NCBI RefSeq assembly: GCF_009604455.1
Contig: NZ_WEGL01000015.1
Coordinates: 1-64,000 of the forward strand
Direction: 5' to 3'
Length of the DNA: 64,000 bases
Origin: Streptomyces sp. RB17
GTDB lineage: Bacteria; Actinomycetota; Actinomycetes; Streptomycetales; Streptomycetaceae
The translations under genes and the position numbers were made by a program. Shown here piece after piece: positions 1 to 8,481 of the stretch. The notes below the pieces were generated by a model. The model ran no database searches and was not told where the DNA came from. It saw only the letters and a program-made list of their open reading frames with translations. Within the stretch, counting starts at the first letter, position 1, and every line of letters starts with the position of its first letter.

Positions 1-123
1 ACCCGCAACTAAGCGGCACAAGGCCCACGTCGGAACAACCGGCCGTACGAAGCAGTCACGCCACCCAGGCACGCCGGCTCCGTACAGACATCGGGTGGGC
101 ATCACCTCATTACGTGATGACTC

Positions 124-808
124 TTAGTGAACGGTCCACAAGTCCCCCGAGAGGAGACGGGGCTCGCGGATCTCGTCGAGGACCTCGCGGTGATCGGCAG
201 CAAGGTCAGCGACCGTGCGCACGTCTGTGGCGTCCAGACCCGAGGCGCTCAGGTCATCCGCGATGGCGTGCAGGGAGGCGAGAACGGCTGCACTCCAGGT
301 GGGAAACCCTGGACCGGCGACCGGACCGAAGTGCGCGCCACGGATGGATTGCACCCGGCCGGTGATCTCGCCGAGCTGGGCGAAGAAGCCCCTCCAGAGC
401 GGGCGGTCGTAGGCACCGAGACGTTCGGGAGCCGAAACGCCGGTCAGGTGGCTTTGCCGTACCCAGTCCCGGCCGATGATCTCCTGCGAACAGTCAGCGA
501 ACAGAATCCGCGGGACCAGGGTCGCGACCGTGGAGAGGCAGGGCACGGTGGCGTACTCGTTCCGCATGAGTTCCCGTTCGGAGGCGAATTGCCGATCTGG
601 GGCGGGGGCGATCCGCAGGATGACCGGCTCCGGTAGGCCCTCGGCGGTGATCCGGTACGTCGTGTTGTACATGCCGCCGCCCAGCTGTACTGCCGAGGTG
701 ACGCGGACGCTGGCGCCGCAGGCACGCGCGCAGATCTCCTGGATATCGATGTCCGGAGACAGGCTGCTGGAAGGCAGACGACTCGCGAGAGATTGAACGG
801 AACTCCAC
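124..808 (-). pseudogene. Broken phosphotransferase (APH/choline kinase-like fold)
   Basis: This is the remnant of a small-molecule kinase of the APH family. A GTG at 808 opens a frame reading MEFRSISRE; near 750-760 the coding frame shifts, and the rest (reading SAVQLGGGMYNTTY, the nucleotide-binding beta hairpin) runs to a TAA at 124. The last readable motif is SGDLW, which corresponds to the catalytic loop HGDLW of the family with the His replaced by Ser. Everything after the catalytic loop, including the metal-binding DFG-like segment, is absent. A family member is usually about 300 residues, so roughly half is missing. Loss of frame, of the catalytic His and of the C-terminal lobe make it inactive. 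The substrate cannot be told. Confidence 0.7.
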
Positions 809-886
809 GAAGGCTCCTCGTGTCCTGGCCGTGGCCGGGGAAACGTAACTGGAAGCTCTGTCTGACCTGCCTGGCAGTGTCAGCGC

Positions 887-1738
887 ATGCTCACCAGACC
901 CCGCCCAGGAGCCGACCGTAACAACATCCGCAACGTGCTCCGCGAGACCCCCGCATCAAAGCAGAGAACCTCCGAGGCACTTCCCGGAGCGCCTTCGATC
1001 CTGCGATATCTGGAACGGGCCACCGACGCAGCGCGCATCCTGCGCTCCCAGGTCAGTGACAGGTACCTCGACCACCTCGTCATCACCCGCCGCTATCAGG
1101 CCCTCCTCGGCAGCTGCGGCACGCTCGCCGGCACCGACCAGCAGCGCCTCGTCAACGACCTGGTGGACCTCGAGATCACCGAACGCATCCAGGCCTTCGA
1201 GGAAGCCGAAGCTGCTCTCGACGCGCAGATAGGCCGCTGGAACGCGCGGGAGTGGTTCGTGGTCGCGGACTCCAGCTTCTACATCCACAACCCCGGCAAG
1301 CTGGCGAACGTCGATCTGCATAAGGTTCTCGGACTGCCCAGCGGTGACCACATCCGGCTGCTGTTCCCGATCGTCGTGGTCGACGAACTCGACGGTCTCA
1401 AAGAGGCCGGCAAGCAACGGGCCCACTGGCGCGCATCCCACACGCTCGGCCTTCTGGACGCAACACTCGCCGGCTCCACCTTCGGGGTTCTCCGGCGCGC
1501 GGACCCTGTCTGGCAGGACGGCGAGGTACGAGGTGAAGTAGACATGGAGATCGTCCTGGATCCGCCCGGGCACGTGCGCCTACCCATCCCCGATGACGAG
1601 ATCATCGACCGGGCCGTGGCCATCCAGCCGCTTGCCGCACGCGACGCCGGAACCCGACTGGGAGGAGCTGGACAAACCGGGTTCGGGCGTGCGGGCTCAG
1701 CATCGCGTGCGGCATGCCTCCCGCGACGCCCAGCCTGA
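887..1738 (+). pseudogene. PIN-domain protein with deleted C-terminal part
   Basis: The N-terminal helical region (residues 1-120) precedes a PIN ribonuclease-type core starting at WFVVADSSFYIHN with the first acidic residue, followed by VVVDELDGLKEAG with the second conserved acid. In intact relatives the domain goes on to further Asp residues near its end. Here the frame after AIQPL turns into low-complexity Gly/Ala sequence, whereas the +1 frame at about 1634-1700 reads a sensible tail (TPEPDWEELDKPG). That pattern fits an internal deletion of the last catalytic strand with a frame change. It is a nuclease relic of unknown role; the Asp-poor active site is probably dead. It starts at ATG 887. 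Confidence 0.6.
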
Positions 1739-1850
1739 CGCTCCGCGCGGTACATGAGGCACACCGACGGACCGCCAGAGTGCTTTCCGGCTGGTCCCGA
1801 GCGCGTACGAAGGGACGCCGACCTTCACTGAAGGCCCGTAGGAGGTCCCG

Positions 1851-1955
1851 GTGCCGCCCTTCGCTCTGCCCGCCCCGTTCGCTCTGGCCCGCGCAGTCAC
1901 TGCCCTGCCCGAGTCGCCGGGCTGGACGCTCGAGCCCAAGTGGGATGGTTCTCCG
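1851..1955 (+). pseudogene. 5' fragment of an ATP-dependent DNA ligase
   Basis: A GTG at 1851, preceded by GGAGG, opens 35 codons ending in LEPKWDGSP. This matches the start of actinobacterial LigC/LigD-type ATP-dependent ligases, whose N-terminus carries the nucleotidyl-lysine motif KxDG; the Lys codon is at 1938-1940. After the GSP codons the sequence no longer resembles a ligase and the open frame runs into unrelated DNA that carries the VOC gene. Only the promoter-proximal end of the ligase is left, which marks a recombination junction near 1955. Recognition rests on the short motif and its family-typical spacing. Confidence 0.6.
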
Positions 1956-2176
1956 GACTCTCTGGGGTGTCTCATTCGGGTGCCCGATTGAGGGCTTCCT
2001 TGACTATTTGTCGTGTATGGGTGGGTTCCCTCTCGGTGATTGGGGCACCCCAGGGCGGGGCCAGAAGCGGGCTTCCGGAACTCAGCCCGTTTACGGGTGT
2101 CGAGAATGGGCCGCTGGCTCCGTCCTCGGTATACCGGTGGCCTCAAAGGGCCGCGCAACGCAGAGGGAGATCCGTC

Positions 2177-2617
2177 ATGACGCTTCAGCGGATGGACAAC
2201 GTCGGCATCGTTGTCGAAGACCTGGACGCCGCCGTCGCCTTCTTCACCGAACTGGGCATGGAGGTCGAAGGCAAGGCGCAGATCGAGGGCCTCTTCGCGG
2301 ATCAGGCCGTCGGACTCGACGGCGTCCGCAGCGACATCGCGATGATGCGGACCCCGGACGGCCACGGCAAGCTGGAGCTCGCGCAATACCACACCCCCGC
2401 CGCGATCGGCGACGGATCGCACAACCCGCCGCCGAACACACTGGGCCTGCACCGGGTCATGTTCGCCGTCGACGACATCGACGACACCATCGCCCGCCTG
2501 CGTCCCCATGGCGCCGAACTAATCGGCGAGGTAGCGCAGTACAAGGACATCTACCGCCTCTGCTACCTCCGCGGCCCCTCAGGCATCATCCTCGCCCTGG
2601 CCGAACAGATCAGCTAA
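2177..2617 (+). CDS. VOC (glyoxalase/dioxygenase fold) protein
   Basis: A 146-residue protein made of one vicinal-oxygen-chelate unit: two beta-alpha-beta-beta-beta halves beginning at MDNVGIVVEDLDAA and LHRVMFAVDDID. Candidate metal ligands are the Glu in LELAQY, the His in LHRVM and the Glu in ALAEQ; the usual first His is not present. Members isomerise or cleave small metabolites, or bind antibiotics; nothing here tells the substrate. ATG 2177 is chosen because AGAGGGAGA lies just upstream and the fold starts at residue 5; the longer frame opening at 1940 has no homologous look. It stands alone, with a junction to ligase debris upstream. Confidence 0.75.
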   Translation: MTLQRMDNVGIVVEDLDAAVAFFTELGMEVEGKAQIEGLFADQAVGLDGVRSDIAMMRTPDGHGKLELAQYHTPAAIGDGSHNPPPNTLGLHRVMFAVDDIDDTIARLRPHGAELIGEVAQYKDIYRLCYLRGPSGIILALAEQIS

Positions 2618-2645
2618 CGGCCCTTCGCGGCCGACCTGCGAGCAA

Positions 2646-3221
2646 TCAGAACAATTCGCTGGATGGGGAGGACAGGCGATGAACACCCGTCTCGTTCATC
2701 TCCAAAGCGAGCCAGCATCCCCACCGCCGTGTCTCGCGATTGTGGATCTCTTGGAGGCCGGTCGCTTTGCCGGTGACCGGGTCGGTCTCCGGCTCCGTCG
2801 TCACCTTCCATCCCCGCTCGGACTACCGCCTGTGAAGGTCGGCGACCGCCGCGCGAAACCCGGCGTCGCCGTCGTTGAAGTCCGGGGCCCAGGAGACGGA
2901 CGGCTGGTCCCGGTGGGTGTCAGCCTCGTCGACACCGAGGTCGTCCACACAGGATGCGCTGGCCCTGGACTTTCCCAGGATCACGGCGTCCGGATCCGAG
3001 CCCAGGAAGCGAACGGTGTCCTCGCCGGCGGCCTGCGTGTCGAGTACGTGCTCCAGAAACTGCGCCTCGGAACGGACGGGACCACCCATCACGGCGGTGC
3101 AGCCCTTGGCGAACCCGACGAGCAGGAACACCACAGCGGCCCCGGCAACGGACAGCCCCAGCACCCTGAACCGGCGACGGAAATCGGGCGCCGCGGGAGC
3201 GGCGGAAGGAGTCGGCGTCAT
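2646..3221 (-). pseudogene. Membrane-anchored hypothetical protein split by an amber codon
   Basis: Starting at ATG 3221, the protein has a short basic/proline-rich N-terminus, one transmembrane helix at about residues 20-42 (VLGLSVAGAAVVFLLVGFA) and then a soluble extracellular part. A TAG at 2823-2825 ends it at 132 residues. The same frame continues open past the TAG for 59 more codons with good composition (SERGWKVTTEPETDP and further) to a TGA at 2646-2648. The simplest reading is a 191-codon gene with one nonsense change, for instance from TAC or CAG. The family is not recognised. A functional short form cannot be excluded because the membrane anchor and most of the domain are kept. Confidence 0.55.
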
Positions 3222-3403
3222 GAAGCCATCCGAACACCGTCACCCAGGCCGACGACTCCGTCGCCCTACTCAGTCTCGTACTCAGACGGGCCGGAGTGTC
3301 GGGAGAGTCCGCATGGCCTTTGTGAGGCTCTGAGCACCTATCTGGCGAACGGTGCGAACTTGGGCGCTCAGTCACAATCCCCGCGACTGGTATTCACGAA
3401 GGT

Positions 3404-3413
3404 ACCCATGGGT
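3404..3413. promoter_or_regulatory. Palindromic operator candidate of the toxin-antitoxin pair
   Basis: A perfect 10-bp palindrome ACCCATGGGT lies 14-23 bases before the antitoxin start codon. Ribbon-helix-helix antitoxins usually bind such short inverted sites to repress their own operon, so it is the likely autoregulatory site. This is inferred from position and symmetry. Confidence 0.45.
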
Positions 3414-3426
3414 GCATACTCGGGGT

Positions 3427-3678
3427 ATGGCTGACACCACCGTGAAGGTCGACTCCGAGACCAGGGACCGGTTCGCTGCGGTCGCCGCAGCCCGCGGTCA
3501 GAGCGTGCGCGCCTACCTGGCCGAGCTGGCCATAGAGGAAGAGAACCAGATCAAGCTGAGTAAGGCGACTGCCGTGTTCCGCGAGATCATCGCACGGCCC
3601 GGCCTGGCCGAGGCGTTCGACGAGGCCTTCCCCGACGACGCCCCGGCCCGGCGAAACACCGCGGGGCGGGCGGCCTGA
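3427..3678 (+). CDS. Ribbon-helix-helix-type antitoxin
   Basis: This is an 83-residue protein. MADTTVKVDSETRDRFAAVA is a typical ribbon-helix-helix strand and first helix, followed by RGQSVRAYLAELA as the second helix. The C-terminal half is acidic and helical and is expected to wrap the toxin. The stop at 3676-3678 is three bases before the TTG of the next gene, so both are surely co-transcribed. A palindrome just upstream fits autorepression. The domain order (DNA-binding N-terminus, toxin-binding C-terminus) and operon position support the antitoxin call; the fold assignment is by motif only. Confidence 0.75.
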   Translation: MADTTVKVDSETRDRFAAVAAARGQSVRAYLAELAIEEENQIKLSKATAVFREIIARPGLAEAFDEAFPDDAPARRNTAGRAA

Positions 3679-3681
3679 CCC

Positions 3682-4062
3682 TTGGAACTGCATATCGACA
3701 TGCGATGGCTGCTTGACCGACAGGAGGAACTACTCGGCAAGGAACTCGGGGTCCGGGACTACTCGGGCCTGGTGGCCGCCGTCGCCCGACACCGGGTGAA
3801 CACACCACAGCTGGAGGTGGGCGAGCCAGACGCCTACTGGCGGGCTGCTGCCCTACTTGAGCAGCTGGTCTTGCTGCGCCCTTTGCCGGCCCGCAACGCG
3901 TACTTCGCGTATGGCGTGGCGGTGGCGTACATCCGGGCCTCCGGGGAGGAGATCGACGACTCCTTCGAGCCGTGGCGGGACCTGATCACCGACATTCGCG
4001 CGCTGCGGCTCACCGTCTACGACATCGCCGACCGTTTGCGCTCCTGGCGCAGCACCGGGTGA
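3682..4062 (+). CDS. Fic/Doc-like toxin component
   Basis: A 126-residue helical protein starting with TTG at 3682 and MELHIDMRWLLDRQEELLG. It matches the small Streptomyces proteins annotated as Fic-family toxin components. Doc and other Fic toxins need the HxFxDGNKR loop to move a phosphate or AMP onto EF-Tu or other targets. At the corresponding place this protein reads RPLPARNAYFAYGVAVAYI: the overall helix is kept but the catalytic His, Asp-Gly and Lys-Arg are absent. It may therefore act without the classical chemistry or be an attenuated toxin. It sits directly behind the antitoxin and in front of a 20-bp-stem terminator, so the pair is a closed two-gene unit. Confidence 0.65.
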   Translation: MELHIDMRWLLDRQEELLGKELGVRDYSGLVAAVARHRVNTPQLEVGEPDAYWRAAALLEQLVLLRPLPARNAYFAYGVAVAYIRASGEEIDDSFEPWRDLITDIRALRLTVYDIADRLRSWRSTG

Positions 4063-4150
4063 ACCGTACGGGACGGGCACGTCCGGACTGCTGGCGGCCG
4101 CCCGGAGAAAATCGGCTGGTATAGCGGCTGCCGAACCGTCCTGACTACAG

Positions 4151-4194
4151 GCATGCAAGGCCCGGCCTGTACGCACAGGCCGGGCCTTGCATGC
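4151..4194. terminator. Strong hairpin terminator after the toxin gene
   Basis: A perfect 20-bp inverted repeat with a 4-base loop (stem starting GCATGCAAGGCCCGG) sits 89 bases after the toxin stop. There is no T-run, as is common in Streptomyces; it can act in both directions. Confidence 0.8.
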
Positions 4195-4549
4195 TCCGCG
4201 TCGTATGGAGCCGAATCAGGCGCTGACCTTTTCCTCCGCGCGCTCCTGATCTGCTCGGCCTGACCGTCGGCGCCTGTCAGGCTCACATGTAGCTGCAGAC
4301 GACCTGCCTGCACGGAGCACGTCGGATGACACCGCCAGTTCGATGCGCGCGAGCAAACCATGCGCTTAGAACTGCGCACGCGTATGCGAGGGAAAGATCA
4401 CCCAACCGAAGCCGTCTTCTAGGTTCGGCGGCGCTCTCGCCGTGGCGGTGAGGGCTGCGTGGTCGCTCAGAGCGGGACGGTGTACGTCCCGCGAACGGGT
4501 GACGCTTGCCCGCCCCAGTCGTGACCTGGGATCTCACACGCTATTTTAT
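4195..4549. other. Gene-free stretch between TA module and SOS-like promoter
   Basis: About 350 bases with short unrelated open frames only. No coding sequence, repeat or clear promoter could be supported. Confidence 0.5.
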
Positions 4550-4565
4550 TCGAACCTATATTCGA
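4550..4565 (+). promoter_or_regulatory. LexA (SOS) box-like site
   Basis: TCGAACctatATTCGA matches the actinobacterial LexA site CGAAC-N4-GTTCG with one changed base in the right half. Directly downstream are a GGAGGGAGG-like ribosome site, a 15-codon frame at 4580-4627 and a second strong site (GGCAGGAGGTGA) before ATG 4620, whose gene is cut after about ten codons by the tnpB element. The broken dnaE2 follows on the other side of tnpB. DnaE2/ImuB cassettes are SOS-controlled in actinobacteria, so this may be their old promoter. Confidence 0.4.
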
Positions 4566-4652
4566 ACTGGAGGGAGGCGATGCACCACACACCGAAGGGG
4601 GCAGGAGGTGACTCCACCCATGCGTAAGCGCGCGGGCTTCCTGTGCCGATGG

Positions 4653-5861
4653 CTAGGCCACGTCACAGAGGGCCAGCCCGGCCCTTTTGAGGACGTTCAG
4701 TGCTCCAACGTGATCCGCGTTGGCCGTGTAACCGCACGTCGTGCACTGGAACCTCGCTTGGCTGACGCGGTTCTCCTTCGCGGTGTGCCCGCAGGACGGG
4801 CAGGTGCGGGAGGTGTTGCGGGGGTCCACGGCGATGACGGTCCGACCGGCGCTTTCAGCCTTGTTGGCGAGGATCGCGAGGAACACCCCCCAACCCGCAT
4901 CGAGGATCCTTCGGTTCAAGCCGGTCTTGGCGGTGGCGCCGTTCGGGAGGAACGCGCCAGGCCGTTCGGGGTTGGGCTTGGGGGCGGGGGCTTTGGTCAT
5001 GGTCGCGGTGTTCAACCGCTCGTGCGCGATCGCGTCGTGATCGAGCACGAGGGTGAGCGCGGTCTTGTGTGCGTGGTCCAAGCGTTGGCGCTGGATCCTG
5101 GCGTGGATCTTGGGGACCTTCCGGGTGGCGGCGCGGTGCTTCTTCGTGCGCCGTTTGGTGCGCTTGGTGAACGTGGCCAGGTGCCGCTGTGCCTCGGCGA
5201 GTTCCTGAGTGGCTGCTTCGAGGAAGCGGGGGTTGGCGATGTGCTCGCCAACCGAGGTGGTCAGGAAGTGTGTGACGCCCATATCGACGCCGACGACCGC
5301 TCCTGCGGCCGGGAGTGATCGGCGGGCACGTTGTCACAGGAGAGGACGGTGTACCAGCGGTTGCCCTCCCGCTTTACCGTGATCGTTTTCACCCGGCCCT
5401 TAACGGGCCGGTGCTGATGCACCCGGATGTGCCCGACGCCCTGAAGTCGCACACGGGTGTGCGCATTGCGCGGGGTGGAGTCCCAGCGGCAGCTGTCCCC
5501 GTCCTTCGGGAAGATCACGCTGTCCGAAGTGCCGGACGCCCTTGAAACGCGGGTAGCCGGGCTTCTCGCCGTTCTTGATGCGACGGAAGAACGCGGCGAA
5601 AGCCTTGTCCAGGCGGCGCAGCGTGGCCTGCTGGCTGGAGAAGGACCAGTGGCCCTGCCGCTCTGGATCGAAGGCGCGGATCTCCTTGAGCTGCGCGGAC
5701 TGGTCCCCGTACCTGATGCTCGTCCTGGAGCTGTGCTGGTAGGCGTCCCTGCGCTCCTGGAGCGCGGCGTTGTTGAGCGAGCGGTGGTCTCGGAGCATCT
5801 CGGCGAGCGCCTGGGCCTGGCGGACCGTGGGCCTCATCAAGAACTTGTACGCACGCAACAA
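4653..5861 (-). pseudogene. tnpB: Frameshifted tnpB (IS200/IS605-type RNA-guided nuclease)
   Basis: TnpB proteins are RuvC-like nucleases carried by IS200/IS605 elements. Reading from ATG 5861, the N-terminal domain (MLRAYKFLMRPTVRQAQ) is in one frame to about 5530, the middle (TITVKREGNRWYTVLSC) is in a second frame, and the RuvC part is in a third frame to 4653. Visible catalytic features are the Asp in GVDMGVTHFL, the zinc finger CPSCGHTAKENRV followed by CTTCGYTANAD with the final Asp, and the Glu-containing segment is not clear. At least two frameshifts make it inactive. No tnpA transposase is adjacent, so any movement would need a partner elsewhere. It lies between the SOS-like promoter and the dnaE2 relic. 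Confidence 0.85.
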
Positions 5862-5981
5862 CGCGGCCTACCCCCCATCAAAGGCTCCCCTGATCAGGGC
5901 CGGTGCGATCACGCTATCTGCTGCCACTGACAAGGCAGCGGACTCCTCGTTTCGCGGCTCTGCCGCAAGGCTTCGATTCCC

Positions 5982-6001
5982 CCACCAGCTGAAACCGGTG
6001 G
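5982..6001 (-). repeat. Hairpin upstream of tnpB, probable element end
   Basis: Read on the minus strand, an imperfect 7-bp stem (CCACCGG/CTGGTGG) is followed by GGGAATCGAAGCCT. The second tnpB relic near the window end has a different hairpin followed by the closely similar GGAGGAATCGGAGTCCT at the same place upstream of the gene. The shared hairpin-plus-tail points to a structural end of this IS family. Confidence 0.4.
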
Positions 6002-6035
6002 TCCCCACGAAAGTAGGTCTGATGCGAGGCGCGCC

Positions 6036-7905
6036 ATGGGCGGGTTTAACCACCTCAACGCCGTCTCCGGGTTCTCCACCCGCTTCGGTGCTTCCCACCC
6101 CGAGCAGCTCCAGCGCGCCGCCGAACGCGGCATGACCGCCCTGGCCCTGACCGACCGCGACGCTGTCACCGGCGCGGTCCGGTTCGCGCAGGCCGCCCTC
6201 GAACACGGCATTCGGCCGATCTTCGGCATCAACCTCGCCGTCGCCCCGCTGGCCCCGGCGCCCGTGCAGCGCCTGCGCACCCCGGTCCGCGGCAGTGCCC
6301 ACGTGTACGAGCCGCCCCACCGCGTCGTCCTGCTTGCCCAGTCCCGCACCGGCTGGGCCAGGCTGTGCCGGCTGACCTCCGCCGCTCACGCCCACAGCGA
6401 TGGCCCGCCCCTGCTGACCTGGGACGACCAGCACCAGCAGCGGGGGAGGGGCTGACCATCCTGCTGGGCCCCGCCTACGAACCCATCCGCGCTCTGGCCG
6501 CCGGCCGAGGCGACCTCGCCGAATACCTCCTTGCCCCCTGGCGGCAGCTGCCCGGCATCCAGCTGCGCCCGGAAACCTGCTGGCTCGGTTTGCCCGGTAC
6601 CGGGCCCGGCTCACTGCGCGTGGCCGCCAGCACCCTCGCCGACCAGCAGGGCATTCCGGCCGTGCTGACCAACGCCGTCCGCTATGCCGATGCCAGCCAG
6701 CACCGTCTCGCCGACGTCCTGGACGCCGCCCGCCTGCTGCGCCCCATCGACCGCCGCCACCTCGACTCCGGCGAGCGCTGGCTGAAGGACCCAGCCGCCA
6801 TGGGGTGAGATCGCCCGCCGGATCGCCGCGGCCGCCGGCCACGGCGACGACCGCGCGGCCCGCCTGCTGGCCGGCACCGCCGCCACGGCCGACGCCTGCG
6901 CCGTCGACCCCGTGGAGGATCTCGGCCTGGGCCGTCCCCACTTTCCCGAACCCGCCGTCGTCGGCGCCACCGGCGGCCCCGAGCACGCCGCCCAGCTGCT
7001 GCGTGAGCGCGCCGAGGCCGGCCTCATCCGCCACGGCCTCGACCGCGACCCCCGCGCCCGTCAGCGCCTGGAGGAAGAGCTCGCTGTCATCCGCACGCTC
7101 AAGTACGACACCTACTTCCTCACCGTCGCCCAAGTCGTGGCCGACGTCCGCGAGCTCGGGATCCAGGTCGCCGCCCGCGGCTCCGGCGCCGGCAGCATGG
7201 TCAACCACACGCTCGGCATGGCCACCGCCAACCCGCTCGACTTCCACCTGCTCTTCGAGCACTTCCTGTCGGTGCGCCGCGCGAGCCTGCCGGACATCGA
7301 CATCGACGTGGAATCGGCTCGCCGGCTGCGCCCGCCACGCCCTACGCGACACGGGCCTGGCCCTCGGAATCGCCCCTTACGACGTGGACCGGATCGCCAA
7401 ATCCTTCCCGCACATCCGGGCCGCCGACATCACCGCCGGCTCGCCGAACTCCCCGAACTGAGCAAGCTCGCCACCGAGGCCGGCCGCTGCCGACTGCTGT
7501 TCGAACTCGCCGAAGGCCTCGACGCCCTCCCGCGTGGCCTGGCCATGCACCCCTGTGGCGTCATCGTTTCCGACGCCACCCTCCTCAATAGGCTGCCCGT
7601 CCAGCCCACTCCCGGCGGCTACCCCATGGTCCAGATGCCGAAGGAAGGCGTCGAGGATCTGGGGCTGATCAAGCTGGACGTGCTCGGCGTACGAATGCAG
7701 TCCGCGATGGCCCACGCCGTCACCGAGATCGAACGCGCAACCGGCACTCACATCGACCTCGACGACCCCCAACAAGTCCCGCTCGATGACCACTTCGCGT
7801 TCAAGCTCATGTAGGACGCCCAGACCCTGGGCCTCTTTCAACTCGATTCTGGTCAGCAGGACCTCCTGTCGAGGCTGCACCTGCGCAACGTCGCCGACGT
7901 GCCCG
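6036..7905 (+). pseudogene. dnaE2: Decayed error-prone DNA polymerase III alpha (DnaE2-type)
   Basis: DnaE2 is the SOS-induced C-family polymerase for lesion bypass. ATG 6036 opens the PHP domain (MGGFNHLNAVSGFSTRFGA). Reading frame changes occur at about 6442 and 6802. The polymerase core is recognised from RGSGAGSMVNH and the metal-binding LPDIDIDVESA. At about 7325 some 25-30 codons are missing together with a frame change, another shift lies at about 7440, and an in-frame TAG is at 7812-7814 before LGLFQLDSGQQ. Similarity stops near 7905, where a transposase scrap begins; the thumb, beta-binding and OB domains are gone. At least five independent lesions show long neutral decay. Confidence 0.85.
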
Positions 7906-7914
7906 CCGGGGCAC

Positions 7915-8049
7915 CGAGCACGGCTCCGGTCTGGGCACCCAACGCTGGGTCGTGGAACGCGCATTCGCCCACCTGACTGGTTCCGCCGCCTGCGGATCCG
8001 CTGGGAGATCCGCGACGACATCCACGAAGCCTTCCTCACCCTGGGATCT
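7915..8049 (+). pseudogene. 3' scrap of an IS5-type transposase
   Basis: The frame GLGTQRWVVERAFAHL and, after a one-base shift near 7974, WFRRLRIRWEIRDDIHEAF are the C-terminal catalytic-Glu helix (ERxxAHLxxFRRL) of DDE transposases of the IS5 group. Only about 45 codons remain. It joins the truncated dnaE2 on the left and provides the stop codon of the HxlR gene on the right. Confidence 0.75.
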
Positions 8050-8407
8050 GCGGGTCAGGAGTGCATGCTGCTTCCTGGGCGGCCATAACCTCATCGCCGT
8101 ACTCGAAGGCCCAGGCGCCGACGGCGTCGATGGGCGTCAGCAAGGTCCGGCCCAAAGCGGTGAGCTGGTACTCGACCCGTGATGGTGCGTCGGGGTCTGC
8201 GAGCCGGTCGACCAGTCCGTTGAACTGCAGCCGGCGCAGAGTCTCGGTGAGGACCTTGGAGCTGATGCCCCCGATCCGCTCTCGTAATTCGACCGGGCGC
8301 CTGGGGCCGTCGCGCAGTGCCCAGAGCACCACGGCGTTCCAGGTGTTGGAGAGCAGGTCGAAGGCGAGGCGGGCGCGGCAGTCGGCGAGGAAGGCGTCGG
8401 TCGTCAC
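8036..8407 (-). CDS. HxlR-family transcriptional regulator
   Basis: A 123-residue winged-helix protein. The HxlR signature is clear: WNAVVLWALRDGPRRPVELRERIGG, ISSKVLTETLRRLQFNGLVDR (recognition helix and wing) and VEYQLTALGRTL. GTG 8407 is taken as start because the fold begins ten residues later and the intergenic region to the opposite gene starts there. It is divergent from the NADP-oxidoreductase gene with about 74 bases between, so it likely controls that gene and itself, as HxlR proteins often do for redox enzymes. Its last residues and stop (TGA at 8036) lie in IS debris, so the native C-terminus may be altered slightly. Confidence 0.85.
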   Translation of the reverse strand: MTTDAFLADCRARLAFDLLSNTWNAVVLWALRDGPRRPVELRERIGGISSKVLTETLRRLQFNGLVDRLADPDAPSRVEYQLTALGRTLLTPIDAVGAWAFEYGDEVMAAQEAACTPDPQIPG

Positions 8408-8481
8408 GTACCAAATGGTGCCCGAACCGCCTTCTAGCGTCGGTGTGAACGGTCGAAGTAGGCACGGAGAGGGAACGTGTG

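Noticed and set aside
1731..2177. 322-codon frame starting at 1714 over the ligase piece and VOC gene
   Set aside because: It is a shadow frame; the GTG at 1851 and the ATG at 2177 have proper signals and recognisable products.
5868..7352. 494-codon minus-strand open frame across dnaE2
   Set aside because: Low-complexity Gly/Ala/Arg composition typical for antisense of GC-rich genes; the plus strand carries polymerase motifs.
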